DNA of 5,820 nucleotides, taken from NCBI GenBank assembly GCA_903908015.1, contig CAIVQI010000266.1:1-5820 (forward strand), in the 5' to 3' direction. Position numbers and translations under genes: made by a program. Source of the DNA: an uncultured Bacteroidota bacterium (GTDB taxonomy: Bacteria; Bacteroidota; Bacteroidia; UBA7662). The notes below the pieces were generated by a model. The model saw only the letters and a list, made by a program, of their open reading frames with translations. It made no database searches and had not been told where the DNA came from. Positions 1-5,820 of the stretch are shown here, piece by piece; within the stretch, counting starts at the first letter, position 1; each line of letters opens with the position of its first letter.

Positions 1-339
1 CCCATACAACTCGATGAGCTTTTTGCGCGCCTCAGCTACAAGGCTTATTTGATGAACCCCCGATTTCATTACGGTTTGGCCTGGCCGGTGGACGATGAAA
101 AAGAAGGTACTACCTACATTCGTTTGGAAATACCCGAGGAAGATCGCGAACGTGATGCCTTTCGCCCCTGGAATGAACAGGTTTATGAATCGGTTTTGTT
201 GGCGCAATTATCTCCTTATGGCATGACCCAAGCAGACTTGCAAGGTCCAAATCAGGAGATTGTGACCTTTTTGGAGGAATCAAACGGACGGGTTTATGAA
301 GTTGATGCGCACTTCAATCCAATCACTGACGCACAGTAG
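1..339 (+). CDS. C-terminal part of an unrecognised protein (5' end outside window)
   Basis: The frame is open from the first base to a TAG stop at 337-339, giving 112 codons with no stop, so this is most likely the 3' end of a longer gene. I do not recognise the family. The visible part is soluble in character, with no membrane segment or lipobox. It is acidic and rich in Glu and Asp, with short charged stretches such as DDEKEG and PEEDRERD and a number of aromatic residues. An ATG at 52, preceded by AAGG at 40-43, could instead start a short 95-residue protein, but the residues before it (LDELFARLSYKAYL) read like normal protein, so I prefer the partial-gene reading. It converges on the protease gene, whose stop codon begins 2 bp further on. 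No function is proposed. Confidence 0.7.
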   Translation, partial: PIQLDELFARLSYKAYLMNPRFHYGLAWPVDDEKEGTTYIRLEIPEEDRERDAFRPWNEQVYESVLLAQLSPYGMTQADLQGPNQEIVTFLEESNGRVYEVDAHFNPITDAQ

Positions 340-341
340 CC

Positions 342-1976
342 CTAAGGCGCCTTCACAACCCGGAACGTCAAGGATTGATTGGCCCAGTTGACCCGCAACA
401 GGTAAGCCGCAGGGGGAAATGGAACAGTAGTCAATCGAATCGCCGATTGGGTGTACACCTGTTCTTCTGCGAGAAGCTGGCCCAGCGAATTGAATAGTTG
501 CCAATTGAGCACTTGCGGCGAATCAAGGTCGAGTACGACCACAATTTCGCCATTGAAAGGATTGGGATAAACTGAGGCGGGTGCTTTTACCCGAACAATG
601 GCCTCAACAAATGGCGGGCCCCTCCGGGTTTGTGATGCGATACGCATTCGGTATATGCCCGGCGCATCAAAAGTCAAGCTCCCCGATCGGGTTCCCGAAG
701 CCGCACGGCCGTCGAATCTGGTGGGTACACCAAAATTCTGATAAGTCAGTAAACTCCCCAACGGACGGCTGTTGATCTCAAAGTCGACCGGGTGTTGGTA
801 CACTCCCTGAAAAGAGGCATTGACCACACGAACAACGGGTGATTCATGAACCAACATCAGCAGGCTGCTGAGTTCCACTGTATCCCGTTCGAGAATGAGT
901 GAATCGGCCCCCAAAAATTTCTGATCATCGCATCCCGTCGCCACCAGATTCGTTGAATCCCACAACTGTTGCCGAAACGTAAAAAAATTAAGGGCGTTGT
1001 GCATGCGGGTCGACTGCCCTGCAGTGTATACACTCATACAAGCGTCATCGGTATAGTCCATGTAATTTTCGGTCTGACGGGGAAACCCACATTGAACAGG
1101 CCTGGATGGATTGGGAGGGCATCCAAAAAATGAGCCCGAACACGGGGGAGTATCAGCAACCCAATCATCTCCCGTGCAATCATTGGCATCACCCCATATA
1201 TGCCAGAGATTCAAGTAATGGCCCACCTCGTGGGTCAGCGTTCTTCCAAATTCGTAAGTGTCATCCAGCCAAAAGGTTTGACCCACTTGTTTGTCGCGGC
1301 TCCCCATATAACGAGCGGCAACAACCACGCCATCCACATAGGGACGTTCTGGATTTCCATCCATCCATTCGGCCAGAAAACTATAGCCCAAAGCCCCCGA
1401 AATTTGCTGCACCACCCAAATATTGAGGTAGCGGTCGGTAGGCCAACGACTCACATCTTTCATCGGCCTGTCGTTGCCCATAGTGTGGGACACACTGCCT
1501 GCATAAGGCACGTATACAACACCTTGAGTGGGGGCGCCCGAAGGATCAAGGGTAGCCAGGCAAAATTCGATTCGGGAATCTGACCCAACGGGGTGCTGGT
1601 TGTAGCCCCTACTCCCTAGAATTCTTCTAAAATCTTCATTCAATACCTCAATATTGGATCGCACCTGTTCCAAGGTGAGGTGACCACCCATTCCATACAA
1701 GGAATCGGGCGGGAACAAAATGTGCACCACTACTGGTATTCGGTACAATGCCGGCTGCATATTGGAGTCGGCCGCCAAATGCCCCACACGATCCACTTCC
1801 CAACGTTGCAAACGCATTCGGGAATGGTTCCAGCGATCGTAAAATCCATCCTGCTGCAAGAGGGCATTGAAGAGTGCCTCATGACCGCATTGCCTTTGGG
1901 CCAAAGTTGGGCCCGAACTAAGCAACAGACAACAAATACCCCAAATAAATCCCCGAAAAGAAATCATCCCACTCAT
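342..1976 (-). CDS. Secreted M43-family (cytophagalysin/pappalysin-like) zinc metalloprotease with T9SS C-terminal sorting domain
   Basis: A 544-residue exported metalloprotease. Residues 1-27 form a signal peptide: a short start with R8, a hydrophobic core IWGICCLLLS, and a likely cleavage after TLAQ. The catalytic domain covers about 75-345. HEVGHYLNLWH (249-259) supplies zinc ligands H249, H253 and H259 and the catalytic E250. NYMDYTDDACM (304-314) is the Met-turn, with M306, typical of metzincins of family M43. Several Cys (267, 279, 286, 296, 313) could form disulfides, as in ulilysin. Residues about 350-465 look beta-rich and I cannot assign them firmly. From VYPNPFNGE (469) to the end is a type A T9SS sorting domain, with the SLGQLL and AAYLLRV patterns, so the protein is probably secreted or surface-attached after the domain is removed. 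Met4 (1967) is an alternative start. The gene follows lysC by 60 bp on the same strand. The substrate is unknown. Confidence 0.93.
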   Translation of the reverse strand: MSGMISFRGFIWGICCLLLSSGPTLAQRQCGHEALFNALLQQDGFYDRWNHSRMRLQRWEVDRVGHLAADSNMQPALYRIPVVVHILFPPDSLYGMGGHLTLEQVRSNIEVLNEDFRRILGSRGYNQHPVGSDSRIEFCLATLDPSGAPTQGVVYVPYAGSVSHTMGNDRPMKDVSRWPTDRYLNIWVVQQISGALGYSFLAEWMDGNPERPYVDGVVVAARYMGSRDKQVGQTFWLDDTYEFGRTLTHEVGHYLNLWHIWGDANDCTGDDWVADTPPCSGSFFGCPPNPSRPVQCGFPRQTENYMDYTDDACMSVYTAGQSTRMHNALNFFTFRQQLWDSTNLVATGCDDQKFLGADSLILERDTVELSSLLMLVHESPVVRVVNASFQGVYQHPVDFEINSRPLGSLLTYQNFGVPTRFDGRAASGTRSGSLTFDAPGIYRMRIASQTRRGPPFVEAIVRVKAPASVYPNPFNGEIVVVLDLDSPQVLNWQLFNSLGQLLAEEQVYTQSAIRLTTVPFPPAAYLLRVNWANQSLTFRVVKAP

Positions 1977-2036
1977 TCGATTATTGATTAAAAAATTGTG
2001 CTAGAAGTAAACAATACGGCGGTTAGACTACATTCA

Positions 2037-3332
2037 TCATTTCAGTACCAATTGGACAAGCCGGGTGGCGCGCTGCTCCAATATAATTTTGCGCCCCGAC
2101 AGCAAGCCCTTTTCGGTACGATCGCTTTGATGTCTTAAAGTCCACAAGTCTAATCCCCCTTCCCATTCCGTTTCCAGCATGGGCGACAACGCTTCCAGAA
2201 GGGGCACTACCTTGAAGGGGTCATCGTCGACACAGAAACGAAAACTCAAGGCAGTTTGTTGCATGAGATGAACTTTTATTCCTAAGCGGTATAATTCTGT
2301 GTAAATGAAACTCAAATGTTCCTCAGCTACAAAACTAAAATCGCGGGTGCGGACCGTGATGAGGGCCTGTGGACTCTTCACAATAATGTAGGGGCTGCTC
2401 CGACCCGACACTGCACCAGCATGGATCATGGTACCCGGCAAATCAGGCCGAATAAATGAACGCACACGCAATCTTATTCCCTTGTTTTGCAGTGGCTTAA
2501 TGGTCTTGGGATGAATCACTGAAGCACCATAGTAAGTCATCTCCACCGCCTCATCATAGGGCAGTTCAGAAATCAAACGAGCAAAAGGGAAACGCCCGGG
2601 ATCGGCATCCATGACCCCCGGCACATCCTTCCAAATAGTGAGTTCTCCCGCGTCCAAACAATGTGCAAAAATAGCTGCGGTATAGTCGGATCCCTCACGT
2701 CCCAAGGTCGTAGAATCGCCGCTCAGCACATCGCGGCCGATAAAACCCTGAACGACCATGCAGCGATTTTCATCAGTGATCAATGTTTTAATGGCCATTC
2801 GCGTGGCATCCCAGTCGACCCGCGCATCTCGGTACGTATTGTTGGTGACCACACATTCCCGGGCATCTATCCAATGGTTCTCGAGCCCTCTTGTCAGAAG
2901 GTAATCGCTCAGAATTCGGGAGGACATGAGCTCTCCCAAGCCAACAACCTGGTCGTATAGGCGGTTATAGGATGATGCAGGGGGTGCAGGCTCATTGAGA
3001 TAGCCAAAAAGCTGCGAAAAATAGGGCTCAACCCCAGCCATTAATTTCCGCCTGCTCGCCGGATGTTCCACTAAATTTTCGATAATTCTGTGGTGATCAT
3101 CGCGCAACATTCCGGCCTGTTCGGCGGCTTCAGGTCGCTTGCCATCAAACCAGAAGCGAACCACTTGCTCGAGTCTATTCGTACTCTTTCCTATGGCCGA
3201 AACCACCAAAATCACGCGCCCTTGAGCATAGCGTTCAACGATTGATGCGACATTTTGAATGCCAGGGGCGTCACGCACACTCGCTCCTCCAAATTTATAG
3301 ATGCTGATGGCTTTCAGGTCTGCCGCGCCCAT
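2037..3332 (-). CDS. lysC: Aspartate kinase (monofunctional, with C-terminal ACT region)
   Basis: Phosphorylates L-aspartate with ATP to 4-phosphoaspartate, the first step toward lysine (and diaminopimelate), threonine and methionine. The 431-residue protein has the amino-acid-kinase fold: KFGGASV at 13-19 (nucleotide-binding loop, Ala in place of the more common Thr), GLGELMSS at 131-138, TTLGREGSDYTAA at 208-220, WKDVPGVMDADP at 234-245 and YGASVIHPKTIKPL at 268-281. Residues from about 310 to the end form the ACT-type regulatory region, so end-product feedback by lysine or threonine is likely, though which cannot be read from sequence. No homoserine dehydrogenase is fused on. The start at 3332 is chosen because it lies 10 residues before the conserved first strand and 4 bp after the scoB stop. 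The frame stays open to an ATG at 3497, but those 55 extra residues overlap scoB and do not look like kinase sequence. Probably co-transcribed with scoB. Confidence 0.95.
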   Translation of the reverse strand: MGAADLKAISIYKFGGASVRDAPGIQNVASIVERYAQGRVILVVSAIGKSTNRLEQVVRFWFDGKRPEAAEQAGMLRDDHHRIIENLVEHPASRRKLMAGVEPYFSQLFGYLNEPAPPASSYNRLYDQVVGLGELMSSRILSDYLLTRGLENHWIDARECVVTNNTYRDARVDWDATRMAIKTLITDENRCMVVQGFIGRDVLSGDSTTLGREGSDYTAAIFAHCLDAGELTIWKDVPGVMDADPGRFPFARLISELPYDEAVEMTYYGASVIHPKTIKPLQNKGIRLRVRSFIRPDLPGTMIHAGAVSGRSSPYIIVKSPQALITVRTRDFSFVAEEHLSFIYTELYRLGIKVHLMQQTALSFRFCVDDDPFKVVPLLEALSPMLETEWEGGLDLWTLRHQSDRTEKGLLSGRKIILEQRATRLVQLVLK

Positions 3333-3336
3333 AGGG

Positions 3337-3993
3337 TTAGTCGAGATGCATTTCAGGAACCTCTCCTTCAACAACCAACCTCCCAGCCGTTTTGGCCACA
3401 ATTTCCTCCACGGTAATGCCGGGGGCGCGTTCACGCAATACAAACCCACGCGCATCGATATCAAAAAATCCCAGTTCCGTAACCACTTGACGAACACAAG
3501 CGCGGCCGGTCAGGGGTAGGCTACATTCTGGCAATAACTTCGACTCCCCTGCCTTATTGGTGTGTTGCATCGCTACAATAATATTTCGGGCACTGGCGAC
3601 CAGATCCATGGCCCCGCCCATACCCTTTACCATCTTTCCTGGAATTTTCCAATTGGCAATATCCCCACGGTCGCTCACCTCCATCGCGCCCAAAACTGTG
3701 AGGTCCACTTTTCCTGCCCTGATCATACCAAAACTCATGGCCGAATCGAAGAAAGACGACCCAGGTAAGGTAGTGATGGTCTGTTTACCAGCGTTAATCA
3801 AATCAGGATCCTCTTCCCCCTCCCATGGAAAAGGACCCATACCCAATAATCCATTTTCGGATTGGAGTACCACTTGCATGCCCTCCGGTATGTAGTTGGC
3901 CACCAAGGTAGGAATACCAATTCCCAAATTCACATAATAGCCGTCACGCAACTGACGAGCGATTCGGCGTGCAATTCCATGTTTGTCGAGCAT
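3337..3993 (-). CDS. scoB: 3-oxoacid (succinyl-CoA:acetoacetate-type) CoA-transferase subunit B
   Basis: Beta subunit of a family I CoA-transferase, which moves CoA between a donor acyl-CoA such as succinyl-CoA and a 3-oxoacid such as acetoacetate in the cytoplasm. The 218-residue length matches ScoB/AtoA proteins. Visible motifs are NLGIGIPTLVANYIP (22-36), SENG at 45-48 containing the catalytic glutamate E46 that forms the acyl-CoA thioester intermediate, GMGGAMDLV (125-133), and LPLTG (160-164). The frame continues upstream to an ATG at 4035, but MLDKHGIARRIA at 3993 is the family-like N-terminus, and the longer start would nearly fill the divergent promoter gap. Subunit A is required for activity and normally sits beside subunit B; here the upstream neighbour is divergent kdsC and the downstream one is lysC, so the partner must be elsewhere. 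Substrate preference (succinyl-CoA versus acetyl-CoA) is inferred only from family resemblance. Confidence 0.94.
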   Translation of the reverse strand: MLDKHGIARRIARQLRDGYYVNLGIGIPTLVANYIPEGMQVVLQSENGLLGMGPFPWEGEEDPDLINAGKQTITTLPGSSFFDSAMSFGMIRAGKVDLTVLGAMEVSDRGDIANWKIPGKMVKGMGGAMDLVASARNIIVAMQHTNKAGESKLLPECSLPLTGRACVRQVVTELGFFDIDARGFVLRERAPGITVEEIVAKTAGRLVVEGEVPEMHLD

Positions 3994-4047
3994 AAGCAAA
4001 AATATCGTACAAAATACGGATATTCCGTGCCCCAAAAAACCACCATC
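3994..4047. promoter_or_regulatory. Divergent promoter region between scoB and kdsC, with short palindrome
   Basis: These 54 bp separate two divergent start codons and must hold both promoters unless they lie within the genes. On the minus strand TATTTTTG (4004-3997) matches the Bacteroidota -7 consensus TAnnTTTG exactly, but it is 3 bp from the scoB ATG, which would imply a leaderless message, and no TTTG lies at the usual -33 distance. A near-palindrome of two 5-bp arms, ACGGA-TAT-TCCGT, spans 4016-4028 and could be an operator. No clear plus-strand promoter is visible. The assignment is by position; the individual boxes are weak. Confidence 0.4.
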
Positions 4048-4575
4048 ATGTCAGATTCGATCCGCTCCCGATTAAGAAATATTCGTGTCGCCGTTTTCGA
4101 TCTTGACGGGGTATTGACCGACGGGCGCGTTTATGTGTTGGGCGACGGACAAGAATTACGCAGCATGCATGTGCGTGATGGCTATGCCTTGGCGAGGGCT
4201 ACCGAAGCGGGACTACCTATTTGGGTCATTAGTGGGGCTCATCCGGCTGGTGTTCGCGAAAGACTTGAGCGTTTGGGCGTTCAGGAAATTTCATTCGGTA
4301 TCGCCGATAAGCTGAAGGAATGGGATCGCCTTGTTCAAAAATATTCGATCAACGCCAATGACATTTTATTTATGGGCGATGATCTGCCCGATCTTCCACT
4401 CATGCATCAGGCTGGGATTTCCGTTTGTCCAAGTAATGCGGCGACCGAAATTTTGGAAGCCGCTGATTACATTATACCCCTGGCGGGCGGAGAAGGCTGT
4501 GTACGCCACATCCTGGAAGAATGTTTGCGCCTGAAAGGCCTGTGGAACGCTCACTCCCTTCAGGCTAGTCGCTAA
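4048..4575 (+). CDS. kdsC: 3-deoxy-D-manno-octulosonate 8-phosphate phosphatase (KdsC-like HAD hydrolase)
   Basis: Hydrolyses Kdo-8-phosphate to Kdo and phosphate, the step before Kdo activation for the lipopolysaccharide inner core. The protein is a 175-residue capless HAD phosphatase, the usual KdsC length. DLDGVLTDG at 18-26 has the nucleophile D18 and acid/base D20. S62 in VISG is the motif II hydroxyl residue, K88 in DKLKEW is the motif III lysine, and GDDLPD at 110-115 is motif IV for magnesium. GGEGCVR at 147-153 matches the C-terminal segment that in KdsC reaches the neighbouring subunit's active site in the tetramer. Motif II reads SGA where many KdsC proteins have SGR. The start is set at 4048: the frame is open upstream to 3862, but that part lies antisense to scoB and has no family character. 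It is followed by maf 42 bp downstream on the same strand, probably one transcript. It is a close relative of other small HAD phosphatases, so substrate certainty is a little below family certainty. Confidence 0.92.
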   Translation: MSDSIRSRLRNIRVAVFDLDGVLTDGRVYVLGDGQELRSMHVRDGYALARATEAGLPIWVISGAHPAGVRERLERLGVQEISFGIADKLKEWDRLVQKYSINANDILFMGDDLPDLPLMHQAGISVCPSNAATEILEAADYIIPLAGGEGCVRHILEECLRLKGLWNAHSLQASR

Positions 4576-4617
4576 TTTTGCCATAAACTCTTTCCACTGA
4601 TTAACCCATCATTCTGC

Positions 4618-5220
4618 ATGAACAATGCATTTCCCTACGATTTAGTTTTGGCATCGGCATCGCCGCGAAGAAAAGAACTTCTGGAACAAATGGGCTTTGA
4701 ATTTAAAGTAGAGGTGGTTGATGCCGATGAAACACCGGATGGTCAACTGGCTGTCGAACAACTGCCCGCTTGGTTGGCAAAAAAAAAAGCTGGCCTCATA
4801 CCCTTTATTGCGGAAAATACGCTCGTGATTGCAGCGGATACGCTGGTTATCCTCGACAACCGGATACTGGGAAAACCCGGGAACCCAAGGGAGGCCGAAG
4901 AAATGCTGAAGTCACTCTCTGGAACATCACACCAGGTCATCACCGGTGTTTGCTTGAGAAGGCCCCATGGTCAAACTGTTTTCTCTGAAACCACATACGT
5001 TCATTTTAGCGAAATCACAGAAGACGAAATAATCCATTACATCCAACATTTCAAACCATTCGATAAGGCGGGGGGCTATGGCATCCAAGAGTGGATCGGA
5101 CTCAGGTTCGTGAACAAGATTGTTGGATCATACACCAATGTGGTTGGGCTCCCCACTGAACGACTGTATGCTGAGCTCAAAAAAATGGCCAATCACCCTC
5201 AAATTTCAGGAAAAGGCTGA
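4618..5220 (+). CDS. maf: Maf-family nucleoside triphosphate pyrophosphatase
   Basis: Maf proteins hydrolyse nucleoside triphosphates (dTTP, UTP and modified pyrimidine nucleotides in the YhdE-type subfamily) to the monophosphate and pyrophosphate, and are linked to nucleotide-pool cleaning and division arrest. The 200-residue protein shows the family signatures in order: LASASPRRKELL at 11-22 (phosphate-binding SxSPRR), DADET at 35-39, AADT at 72-75 with the probable catalytic base D74, GKP at 85-87, SGTSHQVITGV at 101-111 and KAGGYGIQ at 150-157. The KAGGYGIQEW stretch favours the dTTP/UTP type over the YceF type. Codons 54-57 (AKKK) are written with ten consecutive A at 4779-4788, but the frame is intact. 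The ATG at 4618 sits 7 residues before the first conserved strand. The TGA stop lies inside the 3' end of convergent cdd, overlapping by 15 bp. Confidence 0.95.
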   Translation: MNNAFPYDLVLASASPRRKELLEQMGFEFKVEVVDADETPDGQLAVEQLPAWLAKKKAGLIPFIAENTLVIAADTLVILDNRILGKPGNPREAEEMLKSLSGTSHQVITGVCLRRPHGQTVFSETTYVHFSEITEDEIIHYIQHFKPFDKAGGYGIQEWIGLRFVNKIVGSYTNVVGLPTERLYAELKKMANHPQISGKG

Positions 5221-5718
5221 AGGATCAAATCCAAATGGCAAAAAAACTGAAACACCATCGGCTTCATAAACCTGCTGACCAGTGCCTTTTAAATACACCT
5301 TTACCGGGGTTTTTTGCCTGCGCTCTACTTCCATTAAGACCTGAAGGCAGGAACCACATGGAAAAGCGGGGGCGAGCTCAGCCCCATCTGACCTTGCCAC
5401 AACAATGGCCATTGCAAGTACCGACACCCCATTTTCCTGAACACCTGCTGCAAACAAAGCTGTGCGCTCGGCACAAAGGCCACTCGGATATGCTGCATTT
5501 TCCTGATTGCTACCCAGAATGACCTTGCCATTCTCCAAGAGCAGTGCAGCCCCTACAAAAAATTTAGAATATGGCGCATAGGCCGTCGCAAGCGCTTTGT
5601 GGGCGGAAAGTAAAAGGTGTCGAACACGCTCATCCAAAGCATCAAAATGATGCCCACGAACTACACAGTTTCTTTGGATATTTGTCGAAAATTCCTGATT
5701 CCCTTCCATTCCAAGCAT
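5206..5718 (-). CDS. cdd: Cytidine deaminase (small, zinc-dependent)
   Basis: Deaminates cytidine and deoxycytidine to uridine and deoxyuridine in pyrimidine salvage. The 170-residue protein carries the full deaminase signature: AYAPYSKFFVGAALL (46-60), NQE at 71-73 for ribose binding, CAER at 82-85 with zinc ligand C82, proton-shuttle E84 and R85, and PCGSC at 120-124 with zinc ligands C121 and C124. The residue after C124 is Leu, where Arg is common in this family (PCGxCRQ). Length and single domain point to the small homotetrameric type. About 30 residues before the conserved helix are unconserved; starts at Met1 (5718) and Met4 (5709) are both possible and the sequence does not decide between them. 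It converges on maf with a 15-bp overlap and diverges from the gene at 5761 across 42 bp. Confidence 0.95.
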   Translation of the reverse strand: MLGMEGNQEFSTNIQRNCVVRGHHFDALDERVRHLLLSAHKALATAYAPYSKFFVGAALLLENGKVILGSNQENAAYPSGLCAERTALFAAGVQENGVSVLAMAIVVARSDGAELAPAFPCGSCLQVLMEVERRQKTPVKVYLKGTGQQVYEADGVSVFLPFGFDPSAFS

Positions 5719-5760
5719 GATCTCGACAATTTAAACAATTTTAAACAAATCACCAAATCC
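5719..5760. promoter_or_regulatory. AT-rich divergent promoter region between cdd and the gene at 5761
   Basis: This 42-bp gap separates divergent start codons. It holds an imperfect tandem unit CAATTTAAA / CAATTTTAAA (5727-5745), which places two TTTAAA palindromes exactly 10 bp apart (5730 and 5740), about one helical turn. On the minus strand a TTTG near 5757-5754 is followed after 20 bp by TAAATTG, one base short of the TAnnTTTG -7 box, giving a plausible but imperfect promoter for cdd. I see no clear promoter for the plus-strand gene. It is called by position and composition only. Confidence 0.35.
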
Positions 5761-5820
5761 ATGGCAGAATCCTCTATACTTGTACTGGGAGCCGGGCGGT
5801 CGGCCACGTACTTAATCGAC
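5761..5820 (+). CDS. N-terminal start of a Rossmann-fold dehydrogenase, probably saccharopine-dehydrogenase-like (3' end outside window)
   Basis: The first 20 codons of a gene run off the right edge. They read as a short lead followed by SILVLGAGRSATYLID: a hydrophobic beta strand and a glycine-rich turn GAGRS, the first element of an NAD(P)-binding Rossmann fold. The combination LGAGRSA/S followed by a Leu/Ile-rich helix resembles the N-terminus of saccharopine dehydrogenase family proteins seen in Bacteroidota, but 20 residues cannot separate these from other reductases. If the assignment holds, the enzyme would belong to lysine metabolism or a related oxidoreduction, and a link to lysC would be only loose. 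The ATG at 5761 is the only sensible start, with the fold beginning at residue 5. It is transcribed divergently from cdd. Confidence 0.6.
   Translation, partial: MAESSILVLGAGRSATYLID

Noticed and set aside
1106..1583. Two overlapping plus-strand open frames within the protease gene
   Set aside because: They are antisense to well-conserved catalytic-domain codons, have low-complexity His/Pro-rich translations and no recognisable motif.
1990..2015. Possible minus-strand terminator after lysC: ATTGT / ACAAT stem followed by six T
   Set aside because: The stem is only 5 bp with a single G-C pair and an 11-base loop, too weak to call as an intrinsic terminator.
1977..2036. Promoter for the protease gene in the 60-bp gap after lysC
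   Set aside because: No TTTG/TAnnTTTG pair with acceptable spacing was found; the best candidate (TTG, 21 bp, TAATCAAT) lacks the TTTG half of the -7 box.
3333..3497. In-frame 55-codon upstream extension of the aspartate kinase frame
   Set aside because: It overlaps the 3' end of scoB in another frame, has no aspartate kinase character, and the ATG at 3332 gives the normal N-terminus 4 bp after the scoB stop.
3862..4047. Upstream extension of the kdsC frame
   Set aside because: It lies antisense to the scoB 5' end and adds 62 residues not seen in KdsC proteins; the start at 4048 gives the usual length.
1..5820. CRISPR arrays, insertion sequences, tRNA or rRNA genes, riboswitches, toxin-antitoxin or defence genes
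   Set aside because: No regularly spaced repeats, transposase motifs, tRNA-like cloverleaf or defence-domain signatures were seen; nearly all bases are accounted for by housekeeping genes and the protease.

Overview
The window looks like ordinary chromosome from a member of the Bacteroidota. The strongest pointers are a secreted M43-family metalloprotease ending in a type IX secretion (T9SS) C-terminal sorting domain, an adjacent kdsC-maf pair, and the general lack of Shine-Dalgarno sequences. KdsC implies a Gram-negative envelope with Kdo-containing lipopolysaccharide. I cannot name the genus. Coding density is very high, no non-coding stretch exceeds about 60 bp, and I see no RNA gene, mobile element, CRISPR array or long repeat.

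Layout from left to right. Positions 1-339 (+) hold the C-terminal end of an unrecognised protein whose start lies outside the window. It converges, with a 2-bp gap, on a block of three minus-strand genes read from right to left: scoB (3993-3337, CoA-transferase subunit B), lysC (3332-2037, monofunctional aspartate kinase, 4 bp after scoB) and the M43 protease (1976-342, 60 bp after lysC). A 54-bp divergent region separates scoB from two plus-strand genes, kdsC (4048-4575, Kdo-8-phosphate phosphatase) and maf (4618-5220, nucleotide pyrophosphatase). The maf 3' end overlaps by 15 bp the 3' end of the convergent cdd gene (5718-5206, cytidine deaminase). A 42-bp AT-rich divergent region then leads to the first 20 codons of a plus-strand gene at 5761 with a Rossmann dinucleotide-binding start, probably a saccharopine-dehydrogenase-like reductase.

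Functionally this is mostly housekeeping: ketone-body or acyl-CoA exchange, entry into the aspartate family of amino acids, LPS core-sugar synthesis, nucleotide-pool sanitation and pyrimidine salvage, plus one exported protease. I found no convincing new system. The points most worth checking are the scoB gene with no subunit-A partner beside it and tightly coupled to lysC, the compact divergent promoter regions, the A10 tract inside maf, and the unidentified C-terminal fragment at the left edge.
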